DNA from: Anas platyrhynchos
Lineage: Eukaryota; Chordata; Aves; Anseriformes; Anatidae
Assembly (NCBI RefSeq): GCF_047663525.1
Contig: NC_092588.1
Location: 87,851,501-87,915,500 of the forward strand
Direction: 5' to 3'
Length of the DNA: 64,000 nucleotides
In this document: piece after piece, positions 36,211-50,300 of the stretch
Numbering within the stretch: position 1 is the first letter of the stretch
How the letters are laid out: each line of letters begins with the position of its first letter
The notes under the pieces: generated by a model
What the model was told of the DNA's origin: nothing
Seen by the model: only the letters and a program-made list of their open reading frames with translations
Database searches by the model: none
Made by a program: the position numbers and the translations under genes

Positions 36211-39200
36211 GTGGAGCAGTTGAATCTGGGGAGGTCTTGTGAGACTCGGGGAGGTTGCCTTACCCAGAGCTGACCTCTGAGATGCCCTCAGCTCCAGAGG
36301 AGCTTGCAGGTACCCATGCACAAAGCAGTGGCTGCATGTGGTTGCTGTTGGTGTGTCCACTGTGCTTTAGTTTTAGCAGTGCTGCTGGAACCTCCAGTTG
36401 AGGATGTTTTCCTTCCATTCCTCCACTCCACAGCTGAGTGTATTTGCCCACTACCCTGTTTTAAGGGGGAGGGCTCCCAGCATGTCCTGAAGGAGCAGGT
36501 GTTGAACCTCACTCTGCAGGAAGAATAAGGAGTAAGAATTCATTCTGAGGTTTTGAACGTAATTTCAGGGTCTGTCAGAGGTGGTAGTGGCCAAGCATGG
36601 GATCTCTAAGTTTAGATAGGCAGCCCCAGGCAAGCTTCTCCTTGGTGCTCTGGTGCTGCGGCACGAGGAGGATTTACTGCTTCCCAAGGCAGGGCTGTTC
36701 ATGGAAAGCATTGAGAGGTTTGCTGTGCCCTGCAACAGAACAGCCTCAATGCTGCAAAGTTTTTGGTTTTACAATGAAAATATGACAATGCTAATGGATT
36801 TTGGCATTGATATAAATGAGCTCTGGCTATGCTGTGCAGCATAATTTACAAGTTTAGGACAATCTCTGAAGTCTGCCAGTTTTCATTAGAGGTGTTTTGC
36901 TGATAGCACAAGCATGGGGCTGATGTTGGGCATGTAATATTGGTGTAGCTTACACCAGCTCTACTGCATTTTAGACTGGTGGGGCAAAAACATCACCCTG
37001 AAGCAATGGCTTGGCTCTGGCACTTACGAGTTCTTCAGAAACTTAATGTTTGTGCCAAGAAGGAGTTGTGCCTCTTTCAGCTCCTGCAATTGCTGTGTTT
37101 TCAGCAGTTTCTGAGGTGTGACTATGTCTTTTTTTTTTTTTTTCTTGGAAAAAAAACACGTTGCTGATTGTTTTGTCAACAGTTACTTTTATGTTAATTA
37201 GAGGGCAATCTGTTTTGAGCAGAAAATGATTCAAGGGGGCTCAGGACTACCTTGCTGGCTCAGAAAGAAAAGAAAGTTTTTGTGGGTTTGTTTCTGTAAG
37301 TCAGGAAATCGTGTTCGGCTTATTGGTAGCACGTAATCTCGACTGCCTACTACATATATTTCACATGTGCCTTTCATAAGATATATTTGTACAACTGAAG
37401 CATAGTCATAACTGGGCTGGAGCCTAGCAGCCCTGCTGGCACCACGAATATTGTAAAATGACACAAGAATTCTCTTAAAGCTATAAAACACATAACTATT
37501 GAAATTAGCAATAGAAGCTGTATGTTGTACAGAAATAGCTTGTGGTTTTTAGGTATGTTCAGTCAGACTCCAGCTATAGGAGGGCTGTGAAAACCCCACC
37601 ATTACAGAAAATTATGGCTTCTTCAGAGTCTTTTTTTTTTAACCTTCTGGTGATACCTAATGGAAATGTTTACGCTTTTTTTAGTCTTTACCATAATTGT
37701 ACGTTCATGTTAGCGTTTTGTGTGCAACCTATTTTTGCTCTAATCGGATCTTCCTCCTTATACGCATTTTTGCTCAGTGAGGTGGGCTTTTTGTGTGTGT
37801 GTGTTTTGCAAGGAAAATCTCTACAGCTGCAGATGCAATTTCAGGTTTTCTGTTTGGCTGCGTGGAAGCGGGCAGGCCTCATACTTGCAAGAGCTGCCCT
37901 TGGCTGTAAGGGGCTGTCTCCCTGATGTGTCTGTCCTCTGTTGTGCTAAAAAGCCTTTTCCTGGGAAGGGCTGGAAAAGACCTTCTGGTCTACTGAGGTA
38001 CTGAGGTGGCCATGGCATGCAAGATGGGGCCAAGAGTGTGGTGAAGACCTGGCACATCTCAGGTCGTCTCCTCTTTCTGACTGTAGGAATGAGAAGTCCA
38101 AGCAGAGCTTGTCTCCCTCAGGCTCTGTGAGTTAAATCCTGAGGCCGCTGGTGTGGTGCTGTGGGCTTGTACTGCACCTGCGTACAGGTGATGCTGAAGT
38201 GAGGATGTGAAGAACCTCTTCATTTGGCTCTTTTTTTTCTTTCTTTTGGAGCTGTTGCAAATCCTGCTGCCCAGTAAAAAAATAATTACATTGTAAAGCA
38301 TGACCAGTCCCAACTTATTTCTGAAGTTATATGGCATGTATTTTTGTCAGAAATGATCCACAATGTTTCTGTGATTCTGTGGGGGCAAGAGAGGGGACAC
38401 TTTGTGGAACAGGGAAGCAAAATGGAACAAGAACTTGGGACATGATATTGATGTCACTTAAAAAAGGACTTCTAGCAATAGCATTTTTTGTGCATGTCTT
38501 GGATGGATGCAGCTCTGGTGCCTGTGATGGGTTAGGAGGAGGAAGCTGGTGCCATCTCCTGCAGCAGGAGCAGCAGCCCCGTCCTTTACACACACAAGGT
38601 GGTACATGCAAGCCCGTCTCAGGCCACGAGCACCATGCATCCCGTTCTGTGAAGTGCTGGGAAATGTGTCCTCTGGGCAGTTTGATCTCACGAACCACTG
38701 CAGCCGCAGGGCCAGTATTTCCCTCAGTGAATCACAGTACCCAGCCGAGGTCTGAGCTAGAGACATCATTTTGGGTGGAGCCCTGGTAAAAGGGCAGGCA
38801 GCAAAAAGTCACTATGAATTAAGACTTTTGCTGAGGGGGGAAAAAAAAGTATTACCACCCTGAAGTCACTAATTGTGGCTACTTTACAAGTTTTGGGATG
38901 TGTCCTCAAAACTGGCTAGACTGATTATAACTTCAGGCTCATATGAATGAGAAGGTCATGGCTTATGCATTCTCGTTTCTCTTGATCTTCCTGCTATTCA
39001 TCATTATGTGACATTTTAAACCACTAGTAAGACATGAAGGAGGATGGCTAGATGATGTTGGGGCAGCAGTTCTGGGCAAGTTACTGTTTGGGTATTTTTT
39101 TCTCTTTTTTTTTTTCTTCTTTTTTTAATTGCTTATGATTTCTTAAGATACCCTGTGTATGTCTGAAATGTGAACATTATCCATTGGTCATATTTATCAA

Positions 39201-40448
39201 AACGCAACAGTGCAGCTTTGTTTTGGGCAAGCTGCTGGTTGAGGAAAGTTAACTGGGTTATCCTTTTGGCTAGAGTTCTATTAAGTAGCTCAAACACTCC
39301 ATTCTTTTAAAGATGGATCTTTTAAGAAATTGAATGCAGAATGAGAACTGGTATTAACTATCTTGTAGGTCTGTCTCCTGGAGTAAACTATCCATGCTGA
39401 AGAAGAAATTACTGCTTTGTTACACGGGAAATTTGAACATCATGTGTTGGAAAAGTATACTGGGGCTCATTAGGAAAGGATGGAAGAAATGAGTAGAGCA
39501 CCACTTGGATTACTGGCATTTCTAAATGTACCTGTAAGAAGTAGCTGTATGTAGGGGGAGAATGTACGTCCTGTCCTAGACTCATTTCTGCAAAGTCCAT
39601 CAACAAGATTATAATCTCATGTAGTTTCAAGTACAGTGTGATCTTGCTTTTTGATGCCTTGTGCTGGATAGATAGAGCAGATGAGTCTCTTGCATGTCCT
39701 GCAGCTGCACTATAGGGCATGGCTTAGGGGAAATCATGCCTGACAGGACGTCTCCCCACTGCAAGCTAGTGGCTGGCTGGGAAGGCTGCTTGCTTGTGTC
39801 AGCTGTCTGTGGGGAGGTTTGTTTTACTCTCGGGTATAAATACTTACTCTCTCTTGAGGTGTTATTTTCCTTTGCGGCCAAGTGGCTGTTTTTTAGTCTA
39901 GCCCATAAAAGCCTTTTCATGTGGCAGAAAACTTTGATTCTTTTTTCCTGCATTGAAATCTCAAATGTGAGTAATATTGGAGGAACTTGGTAATTCACGT
40001 TTTTCCATGTTGAATACTTTACTAGTAACAGACCTGGTTTGGGTTCAGATTTGACATGCGGCAGAAATCAGTGTGTGTTTGGTTTAACTGACCAAAGTTA
40101 ACATTTCCATTTTGAGTAAATTCTTCTGCAGAGTGGTTTAACACACAGTTCTTGTATGAGATTTTGTTATTGTTCCTAGTGAACGGTTCTGTGCTTAGTT
40201 ATTTTTTTTGCAAAGCTGGAGCATCCATACTCAGAAATAGTGGGGAAAAAATACACAGCTCTTCAGCCTTTTTAAGGCTTTGGAAAAAACTTGGCATTTT
40301 ACTCTTCTGCATGGAAGGAAGTATTCAAAAGTGAAAGGTGGTGGTCACTCTTATGGTTTTGTGAACTTGCAGTGAAAATTCAGATACAATGTATCTTAAG
40401 TTGGATTTCTTACTTATTTCAGTGGTCCCGCCTCCAGTGGGTAATTTT
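36211..40448. other. Intron 1, between two antisense CR1 copies
   Basis: Unique sequence of ordinary composition, with T runs at 37131 and 39103. Frames near 38330-38790 on both strands overlap each other, lack homology and are treated as chance. Confidence 0.5.
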
Positions 40449-40665
40449 CACAGAATCATTAGTGTTGGAAAAACCCTCCAAGATCATCTGGTCCAACCAT
40501 CCCCCTACCACCAATATCACTCACTAAACCATGTCCCTAAACATCATGTCCAACCTTTCCTTGAACACCCACAGGGATGGTGACTCTACCACCTTCCTGG
40601 GCAACCCATTCCAATGCCTGACTACACTTCCTGAGAAGAAAGGTCTCCTAAAATCCAACTTATGT
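40449..40665 (-). mobile_element. CR1 LINE 3' end, antisense
   Basis: The plus strand reads CACAGAATCATTAGTGTTGG, then a TCATCTGGTCCAACCATCC motif, then a stretch matching the last part of CR1 with the GAGAAGAAA-type motif near 40635. Orientation is antisense to the host intron. The internal GATATTGGTGG phrase (reverse complement near 40505-40520) places it in the same CR1 subfamily as the copy near 25.2 kb and a different one from the copy at 36.06 kb. Confidence 0.92.
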
Positions 40666-43600
40666 TTCTATCAAACCTATGCTCATGTTTTTTTAAACAT
40701 GTTGGAGCTCCCTAAATGTGGGAGTCCACATAATACCTTTTACTTTTGCTGAGATTAATGGCATGCTGACAAGTGAAGGGAAATGTCCTGGAGGACAGAC
40801 TTTGTTGATATCCTGTACCATTCAGTAGCTTGCCATAGTTCAGAGTTGAATAGGGTTCCTGCATTTGTATGTTAATACAGTTTTGCAAATACAGCACACA
40901 CACACATATGCAGCATATGCTTAAGTTGCTTTAGTGGGGCATTTTGCCTGCTTTATGGTATCAGGCTATCTTTTTTTGAGAGTACGTGACCCTCATCTTG
41001 TGGAGAGCCTTGCTAGAGATTTTTGAGTTTAAGTTAGTTTGAATACTAAGCAAAGGTCAATACTGAAGAGATCTCTTAGGTTATTGAACAGTTCTCTTAG
41101 GTTAAATCTTCCTGTGAGATTATTTGGGTTTTGGTTCTGTTTTATCCCAAATGGAGGAAAGAGGAAAAGAGAGAGGGAAGCTCAACAGCCGGCCTCGAGC
41201 AAAGCTGTGTTTTCTCACGTGATCCTGGCTAATGGCATGCAAAGGGTAAACCGTGGTGTTGGAAGACTCAGGAAATAAAAGGCTAAGTGCTCTTTGATGT
41301 GTTAGTGTTGCCTCTTCCTATATATTCTTGGGAAACTATTCATAATCCTTTATTATAGGCCAGTGATATGAGAGTGTGTTAATACAAGTCTTTCTTTGTT
41401 TTGTGTTGGAGACTGCCCTCACGGGAGATGCCATATACCTCAGCAGAGGGAAATGCTTTATTGCGGCTTTTTCCCTCAGGGGGATAGCTGCATTCCCACC
41501 CTCCACGAGTTTACCAAAGGGCTTTTTCTCATGGCATGCCTGCTTCTATACCAGGACAGTTGTTAAGAGTGCTGAGACTTTTTTTGTATTTTTCCAAACT
41601 CTTAACTAACTGGCTTCCCAAGCCTGACATTGCGGTCTCAAAGGCGAAATTAATTTTGGTGTCTGTAATGTTCGTTACCTTGGGTAGAGACCTGAGGCTC
41701 AAATGGTTGATAAGCCATAGCTGTCATTAACTTCAGCTACAATTACAAAGCTGGGTATTTTTGAAAGCTGTCATTGAAGTTAATACCCAAAGCCCCTTGG
41801 CCCTCTTCCTGTAGCACCCTGCACACCTTCAAAGGGCTGTAGAAAACGTACTGTGATGAACTCTACAGCATCTAGAGAAAACATTTTTGTAGAGTTTTTT
41901 GCAGTATTGGATTCTAAAAATGGTACATGTTTTTGATGTTGTGCATTGTACATGTAAATGCTCTTTCTTCCGGAACCTGATAACCCGAAATGCAGAATTT
42001 ATCTGGAAGCATTCTCATGCTTTCCTTTTGGCCCTGGTTTTGGCGACAGGAGATAAAAGTTTATGCCTTGTTTTGAAATTAATGTTTATAGTGTTAATGG
42101 AAATGGATTATTTGGTCCTATTTTAGTTGCTGTTGTTTAGTGTGTCATCAAAATGTTGACTGCATTTGTTGAGAGTATGGGATTGTTTTTCTTACAAAGT
42201 TGTTTATCCTGAGGAAAAGTCAAATCCCTTTGTTCTACAAATCCATCCAGTTAACAGAAGCAGAGGGCTGCATAAAGAGATCGCTTCTGTTTGACCACTT
42301 CAGTGGCTCAAAAAAGAACTGTGTATCTTGGTTAGGCTATATTTTTATTTGCTTCAGGAAGAAGCCAAGTTGGCAAGACAGTGGGGTTCACACCAGGACA
42401 AGGAGTAGACACAGATTCTGTAGGTCAGACTTCTTGTTTTGTTGGTCTTCTTTTTGGATCTCTTCCCTGTATTAAATGTAGACAGTGGCTTTGGGATTTC
42501 AGTTATCTGCTTATTACCTCTTTCTGTTGATAAGTGCAATGAATAGGTTTGTTTGCTGTGCGTAATGATTTAAGTCTGGTATATTCCATGGAAGAAAATC
42601 AGCGTGGCTTTTACAGCAGGGCTTTGAAGGATGGCATTTCCTGTTTCTTTTCAAAGTGTATACCAGGAAGAATATCTGATGAAGTGAGTTCTTTGTTGTT
42701 TAAACTCTGAGAATCACATTCTACCATGTGATACTTAATAATCTATTTTCAGGAATAAACAAACTATTCAACGAAGCACATCTATGCTATAAAATAAAAT
42801 TTGCACAGCAGCCCCCTTCCCACCCTTGCAGTTACATTTCCAATAGCTTTCACGCCAAATCTGAGAAGTTGTTACAGATGGCAGATGGGATTTTGACACA
42901 AAGCTGCATGGTACTTGCAGCAAATGGGCGATTCTCAGTTCTGTGTTAGTTTTGAGCCTCTCCTCCTAATTTTGGTGTTTGTGTTGCACCATTTTGCTTA
43001 GGTGATTCAGTACCTTAAACGACTGCAGTCCTGGCGCAATAGTGAACTCCCTGGGTCTTTTATACAAAGCCCACGAATAAACATAATTGCAGTATAATTA
43101 AATACTTGTGTTAAACTTTTACTTCATAGTTACACCCTTGTCAGGAAGAAGCCTTTGTAAGGTGCAGTTAAGGTGGAGATGCCATCAGTAGCTGCTGGAG
43201 GACAGAAAGCGATACCTAAATCTGTTGATTGTCTTGTGGGCTTGCAGTGGTCCTTTGTCAGTGGCAGTTCTTACTGGGGTGTGAGCAGAAAACTTTGAGT
43301 CATGGGATCTGTTTGCTTCAGGTTGAGCACTTACGGTGTGCCAGGTGCTACTGGAGTCTGCCAGATATGAGCTTCCATCATGAATTTTGAATTCTTGAGC
43401 TTGCATGGTACCTTTTGAAACATTCACTTAAATTGCTTGCAAATCTTGATTTTGAAAAAGCGTGCAATCCCTGTGTGCAGTCAGAGGGGTTGCAAAAGCT
43501 TTGCCATTTTCCTGGGATTTTTGTTTCTGTGGCAGAGCTTCTTTGTTTCTTGTGGCATGAGCATGCGGATGTGCACCACCTTTTATTAGGACAGGAGAGT

Positions 43601-45231
43601 CAGTGCACCTTAATCTGTGGCTAAAATGAGGGGGCGAGGAGGGTTTGAGACAGCAAAGTGGGGACGACTGTAGTGATTCACCAGGGACCAAAGTGGCTGA
43701 GGGGATGGTGCAGGGTGTTTCAGGGAAAGTGGTGGAGAGAGGTTGGTGGCAGGCTCCGAAACGGAGTGGGTGCTTTAGCAGGACTGTGCCTCACAGGGAC
43801 TCCTTGTCGGACAGGAGGGGTATGTCTGAGAGCTGATAGTTTGCAATGAATAAATTAAACATCTGCCTTTGCAATTCCTATCAAAATTGGAGAACAGTGT
43901 CATGTTGCTATCCTGATGCCAACTGGAATTTTTCCTCACTGGAGGTTTTGAGTGTAGTTCTTCTGGTTGGCTCTCTGGTGTTACAAATGCCAGCATTCTG
44001 AAAAGTCTTGCTTTTTAGCATTGCCCTTTAAAGTCCTTTTTTTTTTTTTTTTTTGAGGGAGGGTATTGAACAGTGGAGTGCTTTTGGATAGTTTCACAGA
44101 GGCTTATTGGTGAGATCTGAGGTTATCTTCAAGAAGGCTGCAGTAAGTTATGTCATAAAAGTTAGGACTGCGGTATTTGTTAGTATGCTGCATCAGTGGC
44201 AATGTTATTGTAGAAAGAATTGTCCTTTTTAGTTTCACTTACACTGAAATTCTTACTTTAATGTTGTTATGTGATCATCTTTTCCCTTGACTTCATTCCA
44301 GACGCTGTATCAGAGTGAGTAGCAATCAGTGAGCAGCTCTCTGTCTTCAGAAGAGCAGTCGTGGCTCTACCGTTTGCCCTCCAGGAAACAGTTGGCTTCT
44401 TATCAAGTCTTTGTAACTGTTAGAGGGAGAGGTTTCCAGAGATTTTGGCAGCATGGTGAGTGCTTTGCCACCTGAGGCAGCCCATGCTCCAGATCCTGGG
44501 AAGCCTGTTGTTTGTATCCTCACCCATGGAAGGGTTCTGAGAATATCTGCGAGCTAGGATGTCCCTTTTGTCTGCTTTGAAAAAGAAAAGGCTACATCAA
44601 AAAGCTCTAAATTAAGGCTGTATAAACTGTTGCTTCTGTTGTGGATGAGTGTATTTATTTAGCTCCTGGATTGTATTGTCATCCAGCTGTGATGGTCTGT
44701 GCTGTTGCTTCCTTTCCTTATGTACCAGTGAAGAGGAGAGTGGTGGAGGGAAATAATGCCTTGTACTCATTGTCTGTACAGATCTAAATATGATGTTTAT
44801 GCCCTTGTTCATTGCTATTGGTGATGTTAGCCAACTAACATGCTGGTATATTGCATGTTTCTGAAGTTTAAGTAAATGATTTGGCACAGCTAGGGAAATA
44901 TCTGCATAACTCGGAGAAAACATATGACAATGAGTTATTTCAGGGTTATTTCAAAACAAACAAAAAAGCTCTTGCTTTGCATATATGCACCTCTTTCTGA
45001 CTTTGTAGTTGGAGTCAATTGAAACAGTGTAAAAAAAAAAGTCTTATTTTTGTTTGTTTTGTTTATTTTTCAAAGTTCTGGGAAGTTTGCTGACAGCTCA
45101 AAAACTGTACCAAGCACAAATAACAGAAGACTCTGAACAGCTGACAGCTGAGGTTCCCTTCTGGAAAGGTGGTTCATTGAGGAGAAAAAATAAGTTCAGA
45201 AGTGGTGACCATTAGTGGCTATAAATAAGTT

Positions 45232-45241
45232 GGGGGGGGGG
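45232..45241 (+). repeat. G10 homopolymer in intron
   Basis: Ten G residues between AT-rich flanks. Confidence 0.9.
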
Positions 45242-47264
45242 AAAATTTTAAAAAAAGTTACTTGCTTAGGGTTTCAGATGGATAAGAGAGAGGTTGTTCC
45301 AGTTTTTCATCTTTATTGTGTGGTAAAAAGTAAGGTACGGTATGCCAATGTTCCTTTTTTAGATGGATTTAAAAATAGCTGCTCTTTTACTATTTTCTGC
45401 ACAAAGAAAACCAGTGCTCTTTGAGAATACTTGCATAAAAGGCGAATGCTCTTTGGCTCCAGTATGAGATAGATAAATGAATTAATGAATCGGTTCATTT
45501 CTAATGGCACGTGTTCCCTACAGAAATAACACCTGGTTTGCAACCTCTCACCTTGTGGCCGATTTTCTTCCTGCTGCCCGTTGGCTCTCCAGGGATTTTT
45601 ACTGAAGCACTGGGGATGGGGATGCCAAGACCTTGTGTGCAGTAGCATTGTGCCATGATGGGGAACCCTGGGACCTCTGGGGTTTGTGACCATCTTTGGA
45701 GGGGATGTGGGTGTCATAGTCTTCAGGTGTTAAGATAAAGTTCTTCCAGAGGACCTCCCAGGACACCTCATGTGGTCCTAGACTCTTGGTTTGTTTCCTG
45801 TTCCTTCATAGAGTGCTTCTCCTACAAATTACATTTTGAGCTTAAATTCTTCCTTCAAAGGAGCAGCTGCCTTTCACACTAGGTTGATTTCAGTGTAGCT
45901 AAGTGAGGAGCTTGGGGGCTTGCATAAATAGCTAAATAACAGTTAACCTGAATTTGATTTCACTTGTGCAGAATTGGGACCTTAATCTTCAGATCCACGT
46001 TTCTTCTTTGTTGACTTTGACTGAGCATTGATACTTTTTTAAGTCTTATCCTCTTACTCTCTTAGCACTGAGTGCGTCTGTGACCATCTTATACTTCTCA
46101 GGCTCCTCTGGAATATAACAGCAAAGATGCAGTGCACTTAGGCATATCTCAAGTCAGAAGAAGTTTGTGAAGAACCGTTCTGTGCCTCTATGAAGCCTGG
46201 CTTCAAGTCTCCCGCTTGCTCTGGCTCTTCCAACCTGTTTCAGAAGAGCTCCCGGGCAGCGCACTGCTTCCTGCTGCGAGGGCTGTAACAAAGGTCTCTT
46301 CTGAACTGGGGGTCACACGGGCACACAGGCTGCTCCCAGTCCTGAGCCTCGCTCCTCTTATCAGCAGACGTTGGTAGTTGCCAAACAAGTGGCAGCGATA
46401 GCACAGGAGGGGGAAGTAGTTGGTGAGCTGAAGGCGTGCGTGTGGGGCGGTTTAAAGGGGCAGGAGAGTTTTAGGGTTTCAGTGCTCTAAAGCTTAGTTA
46501 TGAAATCATGGCTACAGCTAATGGACCCAAAACAAGCAGCAAGAGAGAGTGTTGGGGCTGAGGTGGCTAAAATTTGGTGCCTAGACTTGTATCGTATTGA
46601 GATGTGTAATTTTATCCCCGAAGATTTAGCTCCTGGTGTTGCTCTGCTTCAATGAAGTAAGGAGTTACTGATTCAGCACGGTTTGTAATCTCGGGATGCG
46701 CACGAGACATGCAGTTCAATCTGAATTAGAGAAAAGTCACAATGTATTTAAGATTGAGCACATTGTGTTTTGGCTTCTAGCCGCATACAACTTGCTTGGC
46801 TTCCTTACACAGTCCAGGCCTCAGGTGGGAGAACTGATGAAGGGCATCCCCATGGGGTAACTCAGGAAACCCCCCAAACTCCACTTAACAGTAGCTGATC
46901 AAAATGACTAAAATTCAGTAGGTAACTACTACTGGTTGTTACTATGAAGCTGCTCTCATGCTGAAGTGCTCTTCTGCATCACTGCTGTAATTTGTAAGCC
47001 GATAATGGAGTATGGTAGCCCCACATACCCCATGCGGCTTTCTCCCTCTCTTAGCCAGGAGAACTGATGTGGTCTCTGTCCCCATGTTCATACCATAAAG
47101 AATTAGGACAGGAAGTCTCTATTACAATTGGCTCTCTGTTCTCCCTGTACAGATGCAGCTTTGTTAACAAATGACTTGTCTAACTTACTGCCGTTTTTAA
47201 CCCACGTCAGTATTGTTACGTTGATCTGAACGTTGACTGTACAGCTTCTTTTCTTTTATTGCAG

Positions 47265-47361
47265 ATGTATTCCTGGAAAGCTAGAAATGAGTTCTTTCTA
47301 TGTAATTCGCTTTCTTTTAATGAGGCCATCAAGCCATCTCCTTACCAATGGGGAAAATGTG
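47265..47361 (+). other. Candidate cryptic exon in intron 1
   Basis: A strong acceptor (CTTCTTTTCTTTTATTGCAG) precedes 47265, and a good donor (GTATGT) begins at 47362, giving a 97-base exon. It is open in phase 0, so it could join the MDNFLAE exon and would read MYSWKARNEFF and onward. It would then shift the frame of the normal exon 2, because 97 is not a multiple of three. The sequence does not resemble a myosin motor N-terminus. Such acceptor and donor pairs arise by chance in long introns, so this is a weak prediction. Confidence 0.15.
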
Positions 47362-50300
47362 GTATGTGACAAGGGAAGAACAGGTACCACTCGTAAACTT
47401 TGTAGTGGAGATGTTCAGCATTGACTCAGGAGTTTCATATGAGATTTTCTGGCATTTTAAGAAGCTGTCCTTGAGATGATCAGCTTTAAAACAGTGGAAA
47501 TGTTGATTCCATACTGGCCCACAGAAGGCTTAGTTTCAGTAATGCTTCTCTTAATTTAGTGGAAAGGAAGCGGAGCATTGTGTGCAGTCAAGAGAAAAGG
47601 AGAGTGTGCCTTCTGTGGTTTGTAACTGTTGAAGAAATTGGTTTGTGTCAGTAGTGGATGGGGTAATTACATGCCATCCTGTGTGTTTCAGGCACCAGAT
47701 GGTATCATGAGAGCTGCTGTTAGGAGGGAAAAAAAAAAGTCCTAACTTAGAGACACTGTGTAGAAAATATGTTTAAAGAAGGATAGGACATTGCCCCCTC
47801 CTTGAAGTGAGCAGGAAGAAGCAGTGTGCGATATACATTATTCATTATTGTGTACAGTAAAAGTAGTAATTGAGTTTTACAGGGCATGTTCAACATCTGT
47901 GGTGCAGTATTGTCTGTATTATTCACACATCTATCTGAAGAATAGAGGGTGTGAATATGTGTGCTCTTACAATGATTCATTAGCAGTGCGTGCTCTTTCT
48001 TGAATATTTGAGACTGAGCTTGCTGGAGAATTTTGCTGGAAGTTTCTTTTTGCAACAGAAGGACCACTGGATATAATGACATTTTATTTCTGCCAATGTG
48101 CCCATAAATTAATTTTTAGGCGAAAAATAAATGTACATGATGTTATCTGAGGGACAGACTTGTACAGTAAGTGGGCTAAGAAACAAACCAAACAAAAAAA
48201 GCCAACCTCCTTGCAACTTAGCTAAATTTGCAAGTTGCCTTGGAAAATCAGGTGCATTTATGGGATTGGCCTTAATGTGAACATGAGGAATTAAAACTAA
48301 GCATGTGTATTTGTAGACTTGTAGCTCTGGGCATACAGACTCTGTAGTTCTCTTCTACAAACAGGAGAGTTTGTAATTCTCCTCTACGAACTGCTTATGT
48401 GACTAGGGGGTGGGGATACTCCTGGAAGGAGAAAACATCATAAAAGCATAAGTATATATGAAAATATACATAGAAGTCCTGATGGTCACATTTGTGCATA
48501 AACAAACAAACATGCTCGTGGCTATCTAAAGATGAAAGGGAGTTAAAAATGTGGACAAAACAGGGTTTTATAGGCACTCTGTTCAAAAGATCTTAATTCA
48601 GTGATAAACACACTGCCAACGTTTAGCTGTGTTCATCAAATGCTTGAGTAGGTAGAATTACGATGAAAACACATTCACTTCTTGAAAACAAGGACAAGTT
48701 GATACCCGAAACAACAGGGAAGCTGTAGGAAGAGCAGCCAGCCCATGAGCAAGAGGGAAGGTGATGTCATGTGAACTCTGTCATGGGATTTGGATGACTT
48801 AAACTTCACCACTGGTTCTCTCAGAGTCTTAAAATCTTCAAGGACGAATTGAATCTATTTTCAACATGGTTCTGTAGTTGCAAAAGGCAGCTACAGGATT
48901 TTCCATTTCCAGTGTTTGGTTTTAAGCCCCTCGGGTAGTGAGGTGCAGTACATGAGGTGCTGGCTCTCGCACCGGTGCAGGAGGAAATAGTGGCACACTT
49001 GACCAGCACCATTCCTCACTGAAGTAACAACAGTTCTTAGGAATTTCTGATGTGAAAGGTTTTGCTGTTTCTGATGGATGCAGTTTTGAATATCAGCTCC
49101 TTGTTTTACAAATATATCTGGTTGCAAATAAAACTTGACCTACCACCCGAGTTCAGGAGGTAGACAAGTTCTCGTTGGCTTCCTTGGTGAAGGAGCAGGC
49201 ACATGGACTGGGGTTGGCAGGCATGAAACTTGAGTAGAACTCCAAGGTCTCAGAATTTATTTCCTCATTGTTAAGGAAATCTTTGTTTCACCCTGTAGAA
49301 TAAAGTATTTTATGTACTGCATATGGGGCTAAGAGCAGTGTGTGCTGTAAGCAGAAGTTATGCTTCCATTTCATGTTATTTATGGCTTCTTTGAATGGAA
49401 AACTGGTTGTATTTGAAGCCAAATCTTTTTGACCAGCCACTGAAAGAAGGTAATACAGAGCTGGCAGTGAAGGAACATGTTGCTACTGCAGCATTTATTT
49501 GCAGTAAAGTGGAAGTAGCTTTTCATGATTCCTACTGTTACAGCATTAAGCAGCACTGTAGGGATACCAGATAGAGCAGAGCTGTCATGTGGGGTTGGAT
49601 TTTCTGGTAATAACAATCAAGAGGCTTCTCAGGTGTTCTGCTGCTCTGAGATTAATAACAACAGGCTGGTTTTTGAAGAGTAGAATTACCATTTTGGCTA
49701 AAGCAGTCTGAAAAATTAGTAACGTGCTTAAAAGTATTCACTTTTTTAAAATGACACTCTGAAAATAATTCAATGAGGATAGGTCCCCTTCTAGGTGACT
49801 GAGTTGGAGCATTTTTCCAAAATGACATCTGGGTTCAGGAGGCATGCGTTCACGTGCATACATCACACGCTCATCAGCTGAAATCAAGCACGTGCTCTTT
49901 CTTATGAAGGAGTATTTCTTGCATCCTCCTTTGTTCTGCAGCAATTTGCCCATATAATGCTGCTTCTGCAATTGCATGTTCAGCATTTATGGAAATGTTG
50001 TTTTTCAACAGTGTTTAGGTAATTTCATTTTGCCCAACTTTACCTACTCTGTTTTAAAAACAAAATAAAAAAAATAAAAACAGACAAAGAGCTGTTTTAC
50101 TGATTCACAGTTTAGTAATATGAAGAGTGACTTTACAACTAGTATGAAAAGTAGTAAAAGGTCCTGGCTGTGTTTACGCAAAGGCAAAAATCTATATTTG
50201 TTTCAGACTTGCATTCTTTAGTGCCATAAAAATCTGATTGTAAGTATGTAAGGTTAAATATGTTTTAATAGCTCTATGTCAAGCAGCCATGGAAAATTCC

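Noticed and set aside
44303..44316. Micro-exon between TTCATTCCAG and GTGAGT
   Set aside because: The body would be about 13 bases, too short to support without transcript evidence.
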